DNA from: Paucilactobacillus vaccinostercus DSM 20634
Lineage (GTDB): Bacteria > Bacillota > Bacilli > Lactobacillales > Lactobacillaceae
NCBI RefSeq assembly: GCF_001436295.1
Contig: NZ_AYYY01000011.1
Span: 26,878 to 90,877 of the forward strand
Length of the DNA stretch: 64,000 nucleotides
Direction of reading: 5' to 3'
Position numbers and translations under genes: made by a program. This document shows, in pieces, positions 27,209 through 36,202 of the stretch. Every line of letters starts with the position of its first letter. Positions within the stretch are counted from its first letter, which is position 1. The notes beneath the pieces were generated by a model that ran no database searches, was not told the DNA's origin, and worked only from the letters and a program-made list of their open reading frames with translations.

Positions 27209-28141
27209 ATGGAGAGTATCGGTGATGTGATTCAAAAACGACTCAAAAATCGTAATCTCGGTCCCGCGTATGAGAAATTAATGAAATCAGTCTATGATGA
27301 TTCGGATGTTCAAGCATTTTTGACGGCGAACCAGGCGGTATTGGATAAAACAAGCATTGAACGTGGTGAAGCCAAACTATATGAATTTGTAAATGAAAAA
27401 CAAAAAATTGCCAAGGGTGAGCCAACATTTGCGCCGGGATATGAACCTGTGTTAGTTGTGAGCAACCAACTGATTGATATTTCATACAAACAAACGAAGG
27501 CGTTTCAGGCCCAGCAGCAAGCTAGTCAGATGAAGCAGCGGGTTCACTCGATCAGTATGCCCAAATTAGTGAAGCAAGCGACATTTGAAAAATTTGATTT
27601 TGATGAAGAATCGCGAGTCAACGCTCTCAAAAAGGCAATTGACTTTGTTGATCAGTACCGTGAACATCCTGATGTATTTCATCCGGGACTGTACTTATAT
27701 GGCAATTTCGGGGTTGGAAAGACTTATTTATTAGGTGCGATCGCGAATGAACTAGCAAAATTCAATATCACGTCGACAATGCTTCATTTTCCAAGCTTTG
27801 CGGTTGAAATGCGCAATTCAATCGGGACGGATGAACGAACGGCAGATAAGCTGAATTCTATTAAGCAAGCTAATATTCTTATGCTTGATGATATTGGGGC
27901 AGATTCAATGTCCGCATGGATTCGGGATGATGTTTTAGGTGTAATCCTAGAATATCGAATGCAAGAAGAACTACCAACATTTTTTAGTTCTAATTTTGAT
28001 ATGGCAACGTTTGAAAAAGAGCATTTAGCGGTTACGACAAAGGGTGATGTAGAAGCGCTTAAAGCTAAACGGATTATGGAGCGGATTCGGTTTTTATCTC
28101 GAGAAGTCACTATGGCTGGCGATAATCGACGTCCGAAGTGA
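27209..28141 (+). CDS. dnaI: Primosomal helicase loader DnaI
   Basis: 310 residues. An N-terminal helical region (1-130) that binds the helicase precedes an AAA+ domain: Walker A GNFGVGKTYL, Walker B ILMLDDIGAD, sensor FFSSNFD and arginine-finger region RIMERIRFLSREV. It loads the DnaC-type helicase at the origin together with DnaB. Unlike Bacillus DnaI, no N-terminal zinc cluster of Cys/His is visible. ATG 27209 lies just after the dnaB stop. Confidence 0.94.
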   Translation: MESIGDVIQKRLKNRNLGPAYEKLMKSVYDDSDVQAFLTANQAVLDKTSIERGEAKLYEFVNEKQKIAKGEPTFAPGYEPVLVVSNQLIDISYKQTKAFQAQQQASQMKQRVHSISMPKLVKQATFEKFDFDEESRVNALKKAIDFVDQYREHPDVFHPGLYLYGNFGVGKTYLLGAIANELAKFNITSTMLHFPSFAVEMRNSIGTDERTADKLNSIKQANILMLDDIGADSMSAWIRDDVLGVILEYRMQEELPTFFSSNFDMATFEKEHLAVTTKGDVEALKAKRIMERIRFLSREVTMAGDNRRPK

Positions 28142-28151
28142 AATTTTAATG

Positions 28152-28180
28152 TTGACAGTTTTGAATGAACTTGGTATGAT
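28152..28180 (+). promoter_or_regulatory. Promoter of the infC-rpmI-rplT operon
   Basis: Consensus TTGACA (28152-28157), 17-base spacer, TATGAT (28175-28180). It begins 11 bases after the dnaI stop. Confidence 0.88.
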
Positions 28181-28186
28181 ATAAAA

Positions 28187-28320
28187 GTTGAAAGATTAAA
28201 GCAGAAGCACCCGCTTCTCGCCTTAGTGATCGGAATCGCTGGGCTGATGAGATGAAATGAATGTGGTTGAGCAATTAACTGCATCGGCGGGGTGTGTATG
28301 CACCGCGCCTTTTTGCTACG
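28187..28320 (+). promoter_or_regulatory. infC leader with attenuator (L20-leader-like)
   Basis: The 5' leader of about 165 bases has a hairpin AGAAGC-ACCC-GCTTCT near 28203 and a rho-independent terminator (GGCGGGGTG / CACCGCGCC, 28286-28309, then T5) that ends before the infC ribosome site. In Firmicutes this operon is controlled by ribosomal protein L20 acting on such a leader. The terminator is seen; L20 control is inferred from the family. Confidence 0.75.
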
Positions 28321-28352
28321 TCTTTCGCTAAAAATTTTGGAGGTGTGTTGCT

Positions 28353-28877
28353 ATAGCTCAAGATATGATAGTCAATAACGGCATTCGTGCTCGCGAATTA
28401 CGACTAATTGATGCCGATGGAAACCAGTTAGGTGTAAAAAGTAAGCAAGATGCGTTGAAGATGGCTGAAAGTGCTGAATTGGATCTTGTATTAGTTGCTC
28501 CTAAGGCTAAGCCTCCCGTTGCTCGGATCATGGATTACGGAAAGTACCGTTTTGAAATGCAGAAGAAACAACGGGAAGCTCGTAAGAAGCAAAAGGTTAT
28601 TTCAGTGAAGGAAGTTCGCTTGAGCCCAACCATTGATACGAATGACTTTAACACTAAGTTAAAGAATGCTCGTAAGTTCTTAGGCAAGGGCGATAAAGTA
28701 CGAGTTTCAATTCGTTTCAAAGGTCGTGCAATTACGCATAAGGATATTGGTCGTAATGTCCTTAACAAGATGGCTGAAGCAACGAAGGATGTTGCAACAG
28801 TTGAACAACATCCAAAAATGGAAGGTCGTAGCATGTTCTTAACATTAGCTCCGATCTCTGATAATTCAAAAAAATAA
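28353..28877 (+). CDS. infC: Translation initiation factor IF-3, probable AUA start
   Basis: About 174 residues. [21 protein letters not shown] and [12 protein letters not shown] are conserved IF-3 sequences. IF-3 binds 30S and checks the start codon. The ribosome site GGAGGTG (28339-28345) is 7-9 bases upstream of ATA 28353. The first ATG (28365) would be 21 bases from that site and would remove residues (M)AQD that match the usual IF-3 N-terminus. Rare start codons (AUU in E. coli) let IF-3 regulate itself. The ATA is inferred from these facts. Confidence 0.93.
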   Translation: MAQDMIVNNGIRARELRLIDADGNQLGVKSKQDALKMAESAELDLVLVAPKAKPPVARIMDYGKYRFEMQKKQREARKKQKVISVKEVRLSPTIDTNDFNTKLKNARKFLGKGDKVRVSIRFKGRAITHKDIGRNVLNKMAEATKDVATVEQHPKMEGRSMFLTLAPISDNSKK

Positions 28878-28898
28878 AGAGAAGGTAGGATAATAGTT

Positions 28899-29093
28899 AT
28901 GCCAAAAATGAAGACTAACCGTGCTGCTGCAAAGCGGTTCAAGAAAACTGCAAATGGTGGATTAAAGAGTGCCAATGCTTATACAAGTCACCGTTTCCAC
29001 GGCAAAACAAAGAAGCAACGTCGTCAATTGCGTGGCCTTAGCATGATGGACAAGACGAACGTTAAACGTTACAAGAAGCTTATCCAAGCTTAA
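28899..29093 (+). CDS. rpmI: 50S ribosomal protein L35
   Basis: 64 residues, very basic, with the family pattern [16 protein letters not shown] and a C-terminal [19 protein letters not shown]. It belongs to the large subunit. It follows infC by 21 bases with AGAAGGTAGGATA upstream and precedes rplT, the conserved operon order. Confidence 0.97.
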   Translation: MPKMKTNRAAAKRFKKTANGGLKSANAYTSHRFHGKTKKQRRQLRGLSMMDKTNVKRYKKLIQA

Positions 29094-29134
29094 TCATAAA
29101 TTTTTATTTTTAGATAATTTAGGAGGATACCACA

Positions 29135-29488
29135 ATGCGAGTTAAAGGTGGAACAGTTACACACGCACGGCGTAAACGTGTTTTAAAATTAGCGAAGGGT
29201 TACCGTGGCGGTAAGCACCGTCTCTTCAAAACTGCTAAAGATCAAGTTATGAAGTCATATGCTTACTCATTCCGTGATCGTAAGACAAAGAAACGTAATT
29301 ATCGTCAACTTTGGATTACACGGATCAATGCTGCAGCACGGATTAACAACATCAGCTACAGCAAGTTAATGCATGGCTTAAAATTGGCTAATATCGATAT
29401 TAACCGTAAAATGTTGGCTGATTTAGCCGTTAACGATGCAGCTGCATTTACTGCATTAGTTGATGAAGCTAAAAAAGCAAGCAAATAG
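29135..29488 (+). CDS. rplT: 50S ribosomal protein L20
   Basis: 117 residues. [22 protein letters not shown] and the C-terminal [20 protein letters not shown] are diagnostic. L20 is an early 23S assembly protein and the likely regulator of this operon through the infC leader. ATG 29135 lies behind TAGGAGGATACCACA. A terminator follows directly. Confidence 0.97.
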   Translation: MRVKGGTVTHARRKRVLKLAKGYRGGKHRLFKTAKDQVMKSYAYSFRDRKTKKRNYRQLWITRINAAARINNISYSKLMHGLKLANIDINRKMLADLAVNDAAAFTALVDEAKKASK

Positions 29489-29500
29489 TAATTAAGTTAA

Positions 29501-29542
29501 AGTGAGATTAGGGCAATTTGATTTGTTCTAGTCTCATTTTTT
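29501..29542 (+). terminator. Terminator of infC-rpmI-rplT
   Basis: TGAGATTAG / CTAGTCTCA with a 16-base loop and T6. Confidence 0.8.
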
Positions 29543-29554
29543 AGGTATTAAAGT

Positions 29555-29583
29555 TTGAATGGGTGGCTTGTTAACCGTATAAT
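29555..29583 (+). promoter_or_regulatory. Promoter of the yqeG operon
   Basis: TTGAAT (29555-29560), 17-base spacer, perfect TATAAT (29578-29583). It lies 57 bases upstream of yqeG. Confidence 0.85.
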
Positions 29584-29640
29584 TGATGTGAATGTATTTT
29601 ACATGCGGTACCACCCTAATTATTTTATTGGAGATAGTTC

Positions 29641-30171
29641 ATGATTAGTGTATTTAAACCAACTTGGATGGTCAATTCGGTCTATTCAATTTCACCTGAA
29701 CAACTTAAGCAACACGGTATTAAAGCTGTATTTACCGATTTGGATAATACCTTAATTGCTTGGAACAATCCAGATGGTACGCCGGAACTTCGTCAGTGGA
29801 TGAAGTCGTTAGCCGATGCCGGAATTCCGTTAATTGTGATTTCAAACAATAGTTATAAACGGGTTAAACGGGCCACGGCCACATTAGACTTACCATTTAT
29901 TTCTCGGGCGTTGAAGCCACTAGGGTTTGGCATTCGGCGTGCGCTGAGAAAATTAGGGCTGCATCAAGAGGAAGTTGTCATGGTAGGGGATCAGCTTATT
30001 ACCGATATGGTGGCCTCAAATAATGCGGGGGTAAGAAGTATCTTGGTTAAACCGCTGATTCAAAGTGATGCTTGGAATACTAAACCTAATCGTTTTTTTG
30101 AGATTTTTCTAAAACGGCAGTTAAAACATAAATATCCAACGTTAAGTTGGCAGGAGGATTTGAATGACTGA
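29641..30171 (+). CDS. yqeG: YqeG family HAD-type phosphatase
   Basis: 176 residues, HAD subfamily IIIA. The nucleophile motif VFTDLDNTLIAW, the motif II IVISNNS and the motif III/IV MVGDQLITDMVA are intact. The substrate is not established; the gene is consistently linked to yqeH, which suggests a link to ribosome or nucleotide metabolism. ATG 29641 follows TTGGAGATAGTTC. It overlaps yqeH by 8 bases and opens an operon that runs to tmcAL. Confidence 0.94.
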   Translation: MISVFKPTWMVNSVYSISPEQLKQHGIKAVFTDLDNTLIAWNNPDGTPELRQWMKSLADAGIPLIVISNNSYKRVKRATATLDLPFISRALKPLGFGIRRALRKLGLHQEEVVMVGDQLITDMVASNNAGVRSILVKPLIQSDAWNTKPNRFFEIFLKRQLKHKYPTLSWQEDLND

Positions 30172-31291
30172 AACATTAAGCAATGACGAAAAATTAATTT
30201 GCATCGGCTGTGGTGCGACAATTCAATCGGATGACCCAGAACAAATTGGGTACACACCAAAGTCTGCAGTAGAAAAGGGAATTGAAAACGATGAATTGTA
30301 TTGTCAGCGTTGTTTTCGGCTTCGGCACTACAACGAAATTGCACCCGTATCATTGACCGATGATGATTTTTTGCGATTGCTCAATCAAATTCGAGATGCC
30401 AATGCACTAATTGTGTATGTCGTTGATATTTTTGATTTCAATGGTAGTTTAATTCCCGGATTGCATCGTTTTGTAGGTGATAACCCAATTCTTCTAGTTG
30501 GTAACAAGGAGGATTTGCTACCGAGATCATTACGACGGACGAAGTTGATGGACTGGATGCGTCAGCAAGCTAATTTGGCTGGTATCCGACCAATTGATGT
30601 TACGCTGGTATCCGCTAAACGCAATCATCAAATCAGCGATTTGCTAGAGTTAATTGAAAAATATCGTGCTGATCGGGATGTGTATGTTGTCGGGGTTACC
30701 AATGTTGGGAAATCAACATTAATTAATCAGATTATTAAACAAACGACAGGTGTCAAAGAACTAATCACGACGTCGCGATTCCCTGGAACAACACTCGACA
30801 AGATCGAAATTCCATTGGATGATGGTAAACAATTAGTGGACACGCCAGGGATTATACATCCTGATCAGATGGCCCACGTCCTTCCGGCAGGCGCACTCAA
30901 ATATGTTGCACCGCAAAAGGAGATTAAACCGCGCACATTCCAATTAAATGACCAACAGACGATCTTTTTGGGAGGCGTTGCACGATTTGATTATGTTCGT
31001 GGTCCTAGAAATGGGGTTGTGGCCTATTTTGACAATAATTTGAATTTACATCGAACGAAGTTGGGCAATGCGGATGAGTTTTATAAAAAACATGTCGGCG
31101 GTTTACTAACGCCACCGGCTGAAAATGCAGTGACTGACTTTCCACAACTAGAACGGCATGAGTTCCATTTAACAAGTAAGAGCGATTTAGTGATTGAAGG
31201 ACTCGGATGGATTACGATTCCCGGTGATACGACTGTAGCTGGCTGGGCACCTAAGGGTGTATCAGTAGTTGTCCGTAAAGCAATGATTTAA
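30164..31291 (+). CDS. yqeH: Ribosome biogenesis GTPase YqeH
   Basis: 375 residues with a circularly permuted GTPase. A zinc finger comes first (CIGCGATIQ, then CQRCFRLRHYN), then G4 VGNKEDLL, G5 SAK, G1 GVTNVGKST and G3 DTPG. YqeH is needed for 30S maturation in Bacillus. The C-terminal domain carries conserved GRF-like features. ATG 30164 follows CAGGAGGATTTGA in the end of yqeG, so the two are coupled. Confidence 0.96.
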   Translation: MTETLSNDEKLICIGCGATIQSDDPEQIGYTPKSAVEKGIENDELYCQRCFRLRHYNEIAPVSLTDDDFLRLLNQIRDANALIVYVVDIFDFNGSLIPGLHRFVGDNPILLVGNKEDLLPRSLRRTKLMDWMRQQANLAGIRPIDVTLVSAKRNHQISDLLELIEKYRADRDVYVVGVTNVGKSTLINQIIKQTTGVKELITTSRFPGTTLDKIEIPLDDGKQLVDTPGIIHPDQMAHVLPAGALKYVAPQKEIKPRTFQLNDQQTIFLGGVARFDYVRGPRNGVVAYFDNNLNLHRTKLGNADEFYKKHVGGLLTPPAENAVTDFPQLERHEFHLTSKSDLVIEGLGWITIPGDTTVAGWAPKGVSVVVRKAMI

Positions 31292-31307
31292 GAATTGAGG
31301 ATTATTA

Positions 31308-31619
31308 ATGAAATTACGTGGAAAACAAAAACGCTTTTTAAGAGCACAAGCACATCATTTTCGGCCACTTTTTGCGGTTGGAAAAGGTGGTCTATCAGAA
31401 AACTGGCTTGCACAGTTGGATGGTGCGTTGGATAAACGAGAATTGATCAAAATTAATATTTTACAAAATGCCGATGTGACGGCTAGTGAAGTAAAAGAAT
31501 TTATTGAAAGTAATACAGGCATCCAAGTTGTGCAAATTATCGGTCGGGTACTCGTTCTCTTCAAGGTATCAGATGAAGAAGAACGGCGTGATTTATCGAC
31601 AAGAGTTAGCAAAATTTAG
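31308..31619 (+). CDS. yhbY: YhbY family RNA-binding protein (CRM domain)
   Basis: 103 residues: LRGKQKRFLRAQAHHFRPLFAVGKGGLSENW contains the CRM-domain start and its conserved GxxG-like loop (GKGG), and VVQIIGRVLVLFK its C-terminal strand. CRM proteins bind pre-ribosomal RNA. It is 16 bases downstream of yqeH in the conserved yqeGH-yhbY-nadD-yqeK-rsfS order. Confidence 0.94.
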   Translation: MKLRGKQKRFLRAQAHHFRPLFAVGKGGLSENWLAQLDGALDKRELIKINILQNADVTASEVKEFIESNTGIQVVQIIGRVLVLFKVSDEEERRDLSTRVSKI

Positions 31620-31631
31620 GAAGTGGTAGGA

Positions 31632-32267
31632 ATGAAAACTCAAGCGGATACGATTGTTGAGCCGCAAACAGTGGTTCAAGTTGACAGAAAAGATCGTCGT
31701 AAGCGGATCGGCCTATACGGTGGGACGTTCAATCCAATTCACACTAGCCACTTGATCGTTGGAGATCAGGTGGGAAATGCATTGGGATTGGATAAAGTAA
31801 TGTTCTTACCAGATGTTGTTCCACCGCATGTTGACACAAAATATGCAATTGATCCTCAACTAAGAGTTGAAATGATTCGACTTGCCATTCAAGATAATCC
31901 GTTATTTGATATTGAACTGGCGGAAATTGAGCGCGGCGGTGTGAGCTATACGTATGATACGGTTGTGGCTCTCAAGAAGAAACACCCCGATGTTGATTAT
32001 TACTTTATAATTGGTGGAGACATGGTTCAATATTTGTCAAAATGGCATCGAATTGATGAACTATCAAAATTGGTAACCTTTGTGGGGGTTCAGCGTCGAG
32101 GCTTTGAAACTGAAAGTAAGTATCCGGTTGTTTGGGTTGATGTTCCGATGATCGATATTAGCTCTACTGATATTCGGCAACGAATTAAAGAGGGCCAGTC
32201 TGTTCGCTATTTTGTGCCAGATTCCGTTATTCACTTCATAAAGGAGCATCATTTATATTTTGAGTAA
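31632..32267 (+). CDS. nadD: Nicotinate-nucleotide adenylyltransferase
   Basis: 211 residues. GLYGGTFNPIHTSHL holds the (H/T)xGH-type nucleotidyltransferase loop, and the C-terminal ISSTDIRQRI is the second substrate motif. It makes deamido-NAD from nicotinate mononucleotide and ATP. ATG 31632 is preferred over the in-frame GTG 31623 because AGGAAGTGG spans the latter. It has about 20 extra N-terminal residues before the fold. It overlaps yqeK by 8 bases. Confidence 0.95.
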   Translation: MKTQADTIVEPQTVVQVDRKDRRKRIGLYGGTFNPIHTSHLIVGDQVGNALGLDKVMFLPDVVPPHVDTKYAIDPQLRVEMIRLAIQDNPLFDIELAEIERGGVSYTYDTVVALKKKHPDVDYYFIIGGDMVQYLSKWHRIDELSKLVTFVGVQRRGFETESKYPVVWVDVPMIDISSTDIRQRIKEGQSVRYFVPDSVIHFIKEHHLYFE

Positions 32268-32880
32268 TCAAGAGTTAGAATATAAAGAAAATATTATTCC
32301 AATGTCTCGGCAGGAACTACTTGAGATTTTACGCAATCACTTACGTGAAGCACGTTTTCAACATGTACAACGCGTCGAGTCAACTGCGATTGAACTGGCT
32401 AAACAGAATAATGTGAATGTTGAGAAGGCAAGCATTGCCGGACTGATTCATGATTATGCGAAGCAGCGGCCAGACACAGATTTCAAGATGGTAATTATTA
32501 AAAAGAAAATGGATCCTGAATTATTGAAGTATGGGAACGCAATCTGGCACGGATTTGTCGGTGCTGAAATGATTAAAGATGAGCTGCACGTCTGGGATGA
32601 AGATATTCTTAATGCAGTTCGACATCACACTACTGGTGCCGCCCTCATGTCACCATTGGAACAGGTAATTTACATGGCTGACTACATCGAGCCTGGCCGA
32701 CAATTTGACGGAGTCGATAAAGCCCGAAAAGTGACGAAGGCTAGTTTAACTGATGGCGTGGCTTTTCAGACAAAACAAACATTACAGTATTTAATTGAAA
32801 ACGATCGGCTGGTCTACCCAAAAACCATTGAGACTTATAATGCATGGGTAGCTGGTCATGGAGGTAAGGATGGAAAGTAA
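32260..32880 (+). CDS. yqeK: HD-domain hydrolase YqeK (probable Ap4A hydrolase)
   Basis: 206 residues. HD-motif residues are visible: FQHVQRVE, LIHDYAK, WHGFVGAEM, VRHHTTG and YMADYIEPGR. YqeK-family proteins cleave diadenosine tetraphosphate symmetrically. Start TTG 32260 is 13 bases after AAGGAG (32241-32246); a later ATG (32302) is possible but would lack a ribosome site. It follows nadD with overlap. Confidence 0.92.
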   Translation: MSNQELEYKENIIPMSRQELLEILRNHLREARFQHVQRVESTAIELAKQNNVNVEKASIAGLIHDYAKQRPDTDFKMVIIKKKMDPELLKYGNAIWHGFVGAEMIKDELHVWDEDILNAVRHHTTGAALMSPLEQVIYMADYIEPGRQFDGVDKARKVTKASLTDGVAFQTKQTLQYLIENDRLVYPKTIETYNAWVAGHGGKDGK

Positions 32881-33226
32881 AGAAATTTTAGAATTAGCTG
32901 TTAAAGCGGCTGATAGCAAGCGTGCTGAAGAGATTATTGCACTAGATGTTTCGGAAGTGAGTGTGATGGCGGATTATTTTGTAATTATGGATGCTAACTC
33001 AAAGCGTCAAGTACAAGCAATTGCAGAGGCCGTTGTTGAACAGGCTCATAAGAATGACATTGTCATCAAAAGTGTTGAAGGTAAGCAAGCAGGCAACTGG
33101 GTGCTTGTGGACCTAGGTGATGTTATCGTGCATGTATTCCAAAAAGATCAACGACAATTTTACAATTTAGAAAAATTATGGTCGCAAGCACCAATGGTTA
33201 ATATTGATCAATGGGTCGAGGCATGA
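32870..33226 (+). CDS. rsfS: Ribosomal silencing factor RsfS
   Basis: 118 residues. DVSEVSVMADYFVIMDA and GNWVLVDLGDVIVHVFQKDQR are the family signatures. RsfS binds L14 and blocks subunit joining when nutrients are low. ATG 32870 is chosen over 32858 since GGAGG (32860-32864) sits between them at correct spacing. It overlaps the end of yqeK and the next gene (ATGA). Confidence 0.95.
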   Translation: MESKEILELAVKAADSKRAEEIIALDVSEVSVMADYFVIMDANSKRQVQAIAEAVVEQAHKNDIVIKSVEGKQAGNWVLVDLGDVIVHVFQKDQRQFYNLEKLWSQAPMVNIDQWVEA

Positions 33227-33963
33227 TTTATTCTAGTTTTGCAAAATTGTACGACGATTTATTCGATGAACAAATGTATGTCGATTGGCAGCAGTTTGTT
33301 GAAAAACATATTTCTAAAACGACTAGTTCCGTCCTTGATCTAGCAGGCGGAGCCGGTCGTTTAGCCGTATTGTTAGCGAAGACAGGCTTAGACATGACAG
33401 TGGCAGATTTATCCAGTGAAATGTTAAGCCTTGCACGGCAACATGCTGAGGATGCCAATTGTACAGTTGATCTGCAACAGGTGAATATGTTGGATTTGTC
33501 TGATATGGGGCAGTTTGATGCAGTTACCTGTTTTGCAGATTCGTTTTGTTACTTGGATAATTTAGATGAAGTGACGCTTGCGTTTAAGCAAGTTAAAGCT
33601 CACCTAAATGATGCGGGCGTATTTCTTTTCGATGTTATTACGCCGTACCAAACGGATACTATCTATCCTGGATATATGTATAATTATGAAAGTGAAAATC
33701 AGGATACTGCCTTTTTGTGGCGCAGTTTTGGTGATTCTGAATGCGAACATGGTGTTGTTCATGAACTAACCTTTTTTAATCAACTTCCCAATCAGGATGT
33801 GTATGAACGATTAGCCGAAGAACACTATGAAAGAACATATGAGCTGAAGCAGTATCTTCAGGCTTTAAAAAAAGCCGGTTTTAATCAGATTGAAGTGAGT
33901 GCTGATTTTGGTAGAAGTGAGATTGGATCAACGACAACTAGATGGTTTTTTGTTGTTCGTTAA
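33223..33963 (+). CDS. SAM-dependent methyltransferase (class I)
   Basis: 246 residues. Motif I VLDLAGGAGRLAVLLA, the acidic strand VADLSSEML and post-I FDAVTCFADSFCY are clear. Its substrate is unknown; the gene is conserved next to rsfS in lactobacilli and bacilli (yqeM). ATG 33223 overlaps the rsfS stop (ATGA), which supports coupled translation; the earlier ATG 33211 lies inside rsfS without a ribosome site. Confidence 0.92.
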   Translation: MIYSSFAKLYDDLFDEQMYVDWQQFVEKHISKTTSSVLDLAGGAGRLAVLLAKTGLDMTVADLSSEMLSLARQHAEDANCTVDLQQVNMLDLSDMGQFDAVTCFADSFCYLDNLDEVTLAFKQVKAHLNDAGVFLFDVITPYQTDTIYPGYMYNYESENQDTAFLWRSFGDSECEHGVVHELTFFNQLPNQDVYERLAEEHYERTYELKQYLQALKKAGFNQIEVSADFGRSEIGSTTTRWFFVVR

Positions 33964-33987
33964 TCAATTTGAGTTGGAGAATGAGAA

Positions 33988-35133
33988 ATGAAGGCAGTTG
34001 GCGTTGTAGCTGAATATAATCCGTTTCATAATGGACACCACTATCATATTAATCGAGCTAAAGAAATAAGCCGAGCAGATATTGTAGTTGCTGTAATGAG
34101 TGGAAATTTTACGCAACGAGGTGAACCAACCATTCTTGACAAGTGGCATCGGGCTCAGGAAGCTTTAGCTAATGGTGTGGATTTGGTGGTTGAATTGCCG
34201 CTTGCTTTTTCGGTGCAACCAGCCCACTTGTTTGCAAGTGGCGCCATAACAATGATGACCGAATTGGGAATTCAATCAATGGTTTTTGGTGCAGAACACG
34301 CGGAATGGGATTTTGATAAGTTGGTTAGAGCTGAATCAAAATTCAAATCTAATCAGTTCGATCGTTATAATGCGACATATGCGACTGTGTTTAATGAACA
34401 ATTACAAGAGGCCACTGGTGTACAACTCACAGAGCCTAATGATATTCTTGCTTTCGGTTACTTTAAGGCACGGTATGAGCAGGCTGCACCACTGGATCTT
34501 ATTCCAATTCGACGATTGGGTACGCACTATCATGATTTACAGATTAATGAACAGCGCCAGATTGCAAGTGCCAGTGCAATTCGCGAATCTGTGAAAGATC
34601 GACGAAATAACTATCAGACGGTCGTACCTCAACGGACAATCAATGACTTGGCGGAATTGAATGGTGTTGCCGATTGGAATGAATTATATCCTTATTTACG
34701 ATACCAACTCATTCAAGCGCCAATTAAGACACTTGGAACGATTTATCAGATGGCTGAAGGGCTTGAGTTTAGAATGAAAGCAGTCGCAGAAACGGCCGAA
34801 AATTTTGATGAGTTCATTCATGAAGTTAAGACTAAAAGATATACGTATTCACGATTGATTCGAGTCTGTTTGTATGTGCTGCTACAAATTACAGATGCCG
34901 AAATGAAAGCACATTTTGAAAGCCCATATATCCGTATTCTGGGATTTAATCGACATGGCCAAACATATTTACATGAAATTAAGAAACAAGCAACAGTTCC
35001 AATTGTGGCTCGAATGAATCGAGAACTGAAAAATGGCCTTGCTAATCTAGATTATCGTGCGGGTAAGATGTATGAACAGCTTAACCGTACCGAATTACAG
35101 GACATGCGTCGGCAACCAATTATTCAAGATTAG
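33988..35133 (+). CDS. tmcAL: tRNA(Met) cytidine acetate ligase
   Basis: 381 residues. VAEYNPFHNGHHYHINRA is the nucleotidyltransferase HxGH-type site, and SGNFTQRGEPT, FGAEHAEWD are family features. TmcAL (YlbM) makes N4-acetylcytidine at the wobble base of elongator tRNA-Met from acetate and ATP. ATG 33988 follows TTGGAGAATGAGA. It is 25 bases after the methyltransferase and ends the operon. Confidence 0.93.
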   Translation: MKAVGVVAEYNPFHNGHHYHINRAKEISRADIVVAVMSGNFTQRGEPTILDKWHRAQEALANGVDLVVELPLAFSVQPAHLFASGAITMMTELGIQSMVFGAEHAEWDFDKLVRAESKFKSNQFDRYNATYATVFNEQLQEATGVQLTEPNDILAFGYFKARYEQAAPLDLIPIRRLGTHYHDLQINEQRQIASASAIRESVKDRRNNYQTVVPQRTINDLAELNGVADWNELYPYLRYQLIQAPIKTLGTIYQMAEGLEFRMKAVAETAENFDEFIHEVKTKRYTYSRLIRVCLYVLLQITDAEMKAHFESPYIRILGFNRHGQTYLHEIKKQATVPIVARMNRELKNGLANLDYRAGKMYEQLNRTELQDMRRQPIIQD

Positions 35134-35156
35134 CACTGGGTGTCAAGGAAAAAACA

Positions 35157-35185
35157 TTGACAATCAAAATACAGCCGCGTATACT
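35157..35185 (+). promoter_or_regulatory. Promoter of DUF177-rpmF
   Basis: Perfect TTGACA (35157-35162), 17-base spacer, TATACT (35180-35185); 30 bases upstream of the DUF177 gene. Near-consensus strength fits a ribosomal protein operon. Confidence 0.9.
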
Positions 35186-35214
35186 TAAACGTGTTGCATT
35201 AGGAGGAAGTACAG

Positions 35215-35775
35215 ATGAAATGGTCATTAAATGAACTACAACGGTATCAGGATGAACCACTTCAGCTTGATCGTACGTTAGATCTAAATGCGCTATTTAC
35301 CGAACGGTTTCCTGAGGATATCTTAGGTGCGGATCCCGTTAAAATTAAGGGATATCTAAGCTATGAAAAAGGCGATGTTATGGTTACTGTGTCAGTTGAT
35401 ACGGTACTGACTGTGCCATCGACGCGTTCGCTACAGCCGGTTAAGTTACCGATTTCGTTTAAGTTTACGGAGTTTTATCTCGATGATGAATCTCATCTTG
35501 AACGTTATGATGGTAGTGAAACGGTAATTGTATTGGATGAGGATGAGCCACTTGATTTAGATCAGGCGGTTGCTGAGAACATTGTTTTAGAGATTCCAAT
35601 GCAAGTTCTGTCTGATGATGAAAAACAAGATGATGCAACGTTCCCCGCTGGCAATGGTTGGGAAGTTATATCTGAAAGTGAATATGAATCGCAGAAGACA
35701 GAGCCTAAAAAAGTTGATCCACGTCTTGCTAAGTTAAAAGAATTATTTCCTGATCAGGAGCATGATAATGATTAG
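35215..35775 (+). CDS. DUF177 (YceD) family protein
   Basis: 186 residues: an N-terminal beta-rich region (KWSLNELQRYQDEPL) and acidic C-terminal half, with VLDEDEPLDLDQAV and VDPRLAKLKELFP near the end. The YceD/DUF177 family is always close to rpmF and is involved in 23S rRNA accumulation in some organisms. ATG 35215 follows AGGAGGAAGTACAG. It precedes rpmF by 45 bases under the same promoter. Confidence 0.92.
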   Translation: MKWSLNELQRYQDEPLQLDRTLDLNALFTERFPEDILGADPVKIKGYLSYEKGDVMVTVSVDTVLTVPSTRSLQPVKLPISFKFTEFYLDDESHLERYDGSETVIVLDEDEPLDLDQAVAENIVLEIPMQVLSDDEKQDDATFPAGNGWEVISESEYESQKTEPKKVDPRLAKLKELFPDQEHDND

Positions 35776-35820
35776 CAGACTTATTATTAGTGGACAAATT
35801 TATATGAAGGAGGTGGCATA

Positions 35821-36000
35821 ATGGCTGTCCCAGCACGTAAGACTTCAAGAACAAAACGTGACATGCGTCGTGGTCACATTAAACTTAATGTACCTGGTTT
35901 GACTCCTTGTCCAAACTGCGGTGAACTACGTAAGTCACACATGGTATGCCCAAGTTGTGGGTATTATGATGGTAAGCAAGTAGTTGACACAAACAAGTAA
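35821..36000 (+). CDS. rpmF: 50S ribosomal protein L32
   Basis: 59 residues, too short for the usual ORF cut-off. It begins [19 protein letters not shown] and carries a C4 zinc ribbon (CPNC near residue 30, CPSC near 43). ATG 35821 follows GGAGGTGGCATA. A terminator follows at 36012. The C+ type implies zinc binding. Confidence 0.97.
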   Translation: MAVPARKTSRTKRDMRRGHIKLNVPGLTPCPNCGELRKSHMVCPSCGYYDGKQVVDTNK

Positions 36001-36011
36001 TTATTTAATTT

Positions 36012-36052
36012 AAAACGATATTCATGGCGCCGGACCTGAATATCGTTTTTTT
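36012..36052 (+). terminator. Terminator of rpmF
   Basis: ACGATATTCA / TGAATATCGT with a GC-rich loop, then T7. Confidence 0.88.
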
Positions 36053-36076
36053 ATGTTGTTATATAAAAAGCTTACT

Positions 36077-36121
36077 AAAATAGCAGATGGGCAAAATATC
36101 GTTTTGTCCGTCTGCTATTTT
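36077..36121. terminator. Long symmetric hairpin after rpmF
   Basis: AAAATAGCAGATGGGCAAAA pairs with TTTTGTCCGTCTGCTATTTT over a TATCG loop: a 20-bp stem with two mismatches or wobbles and A/T runs on both sides. It may be a second bidirectional terminator. Confidence 0.65.
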
Positions 36122-36202
36122 CATTGGGGAATCAAGGTGTAGGTGATTAAATAGCTAATGTCGAATCTCAATCTAGTGTCGATCGTGAAATACAATCAAA
36201 AT

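Noticed and set aside
28535..28975. 146-codon minus-strand ORF over infC and rpmI
   Set aside because: It is antisense to highly conserved ribosomal genes with strong codon bias; shadow.
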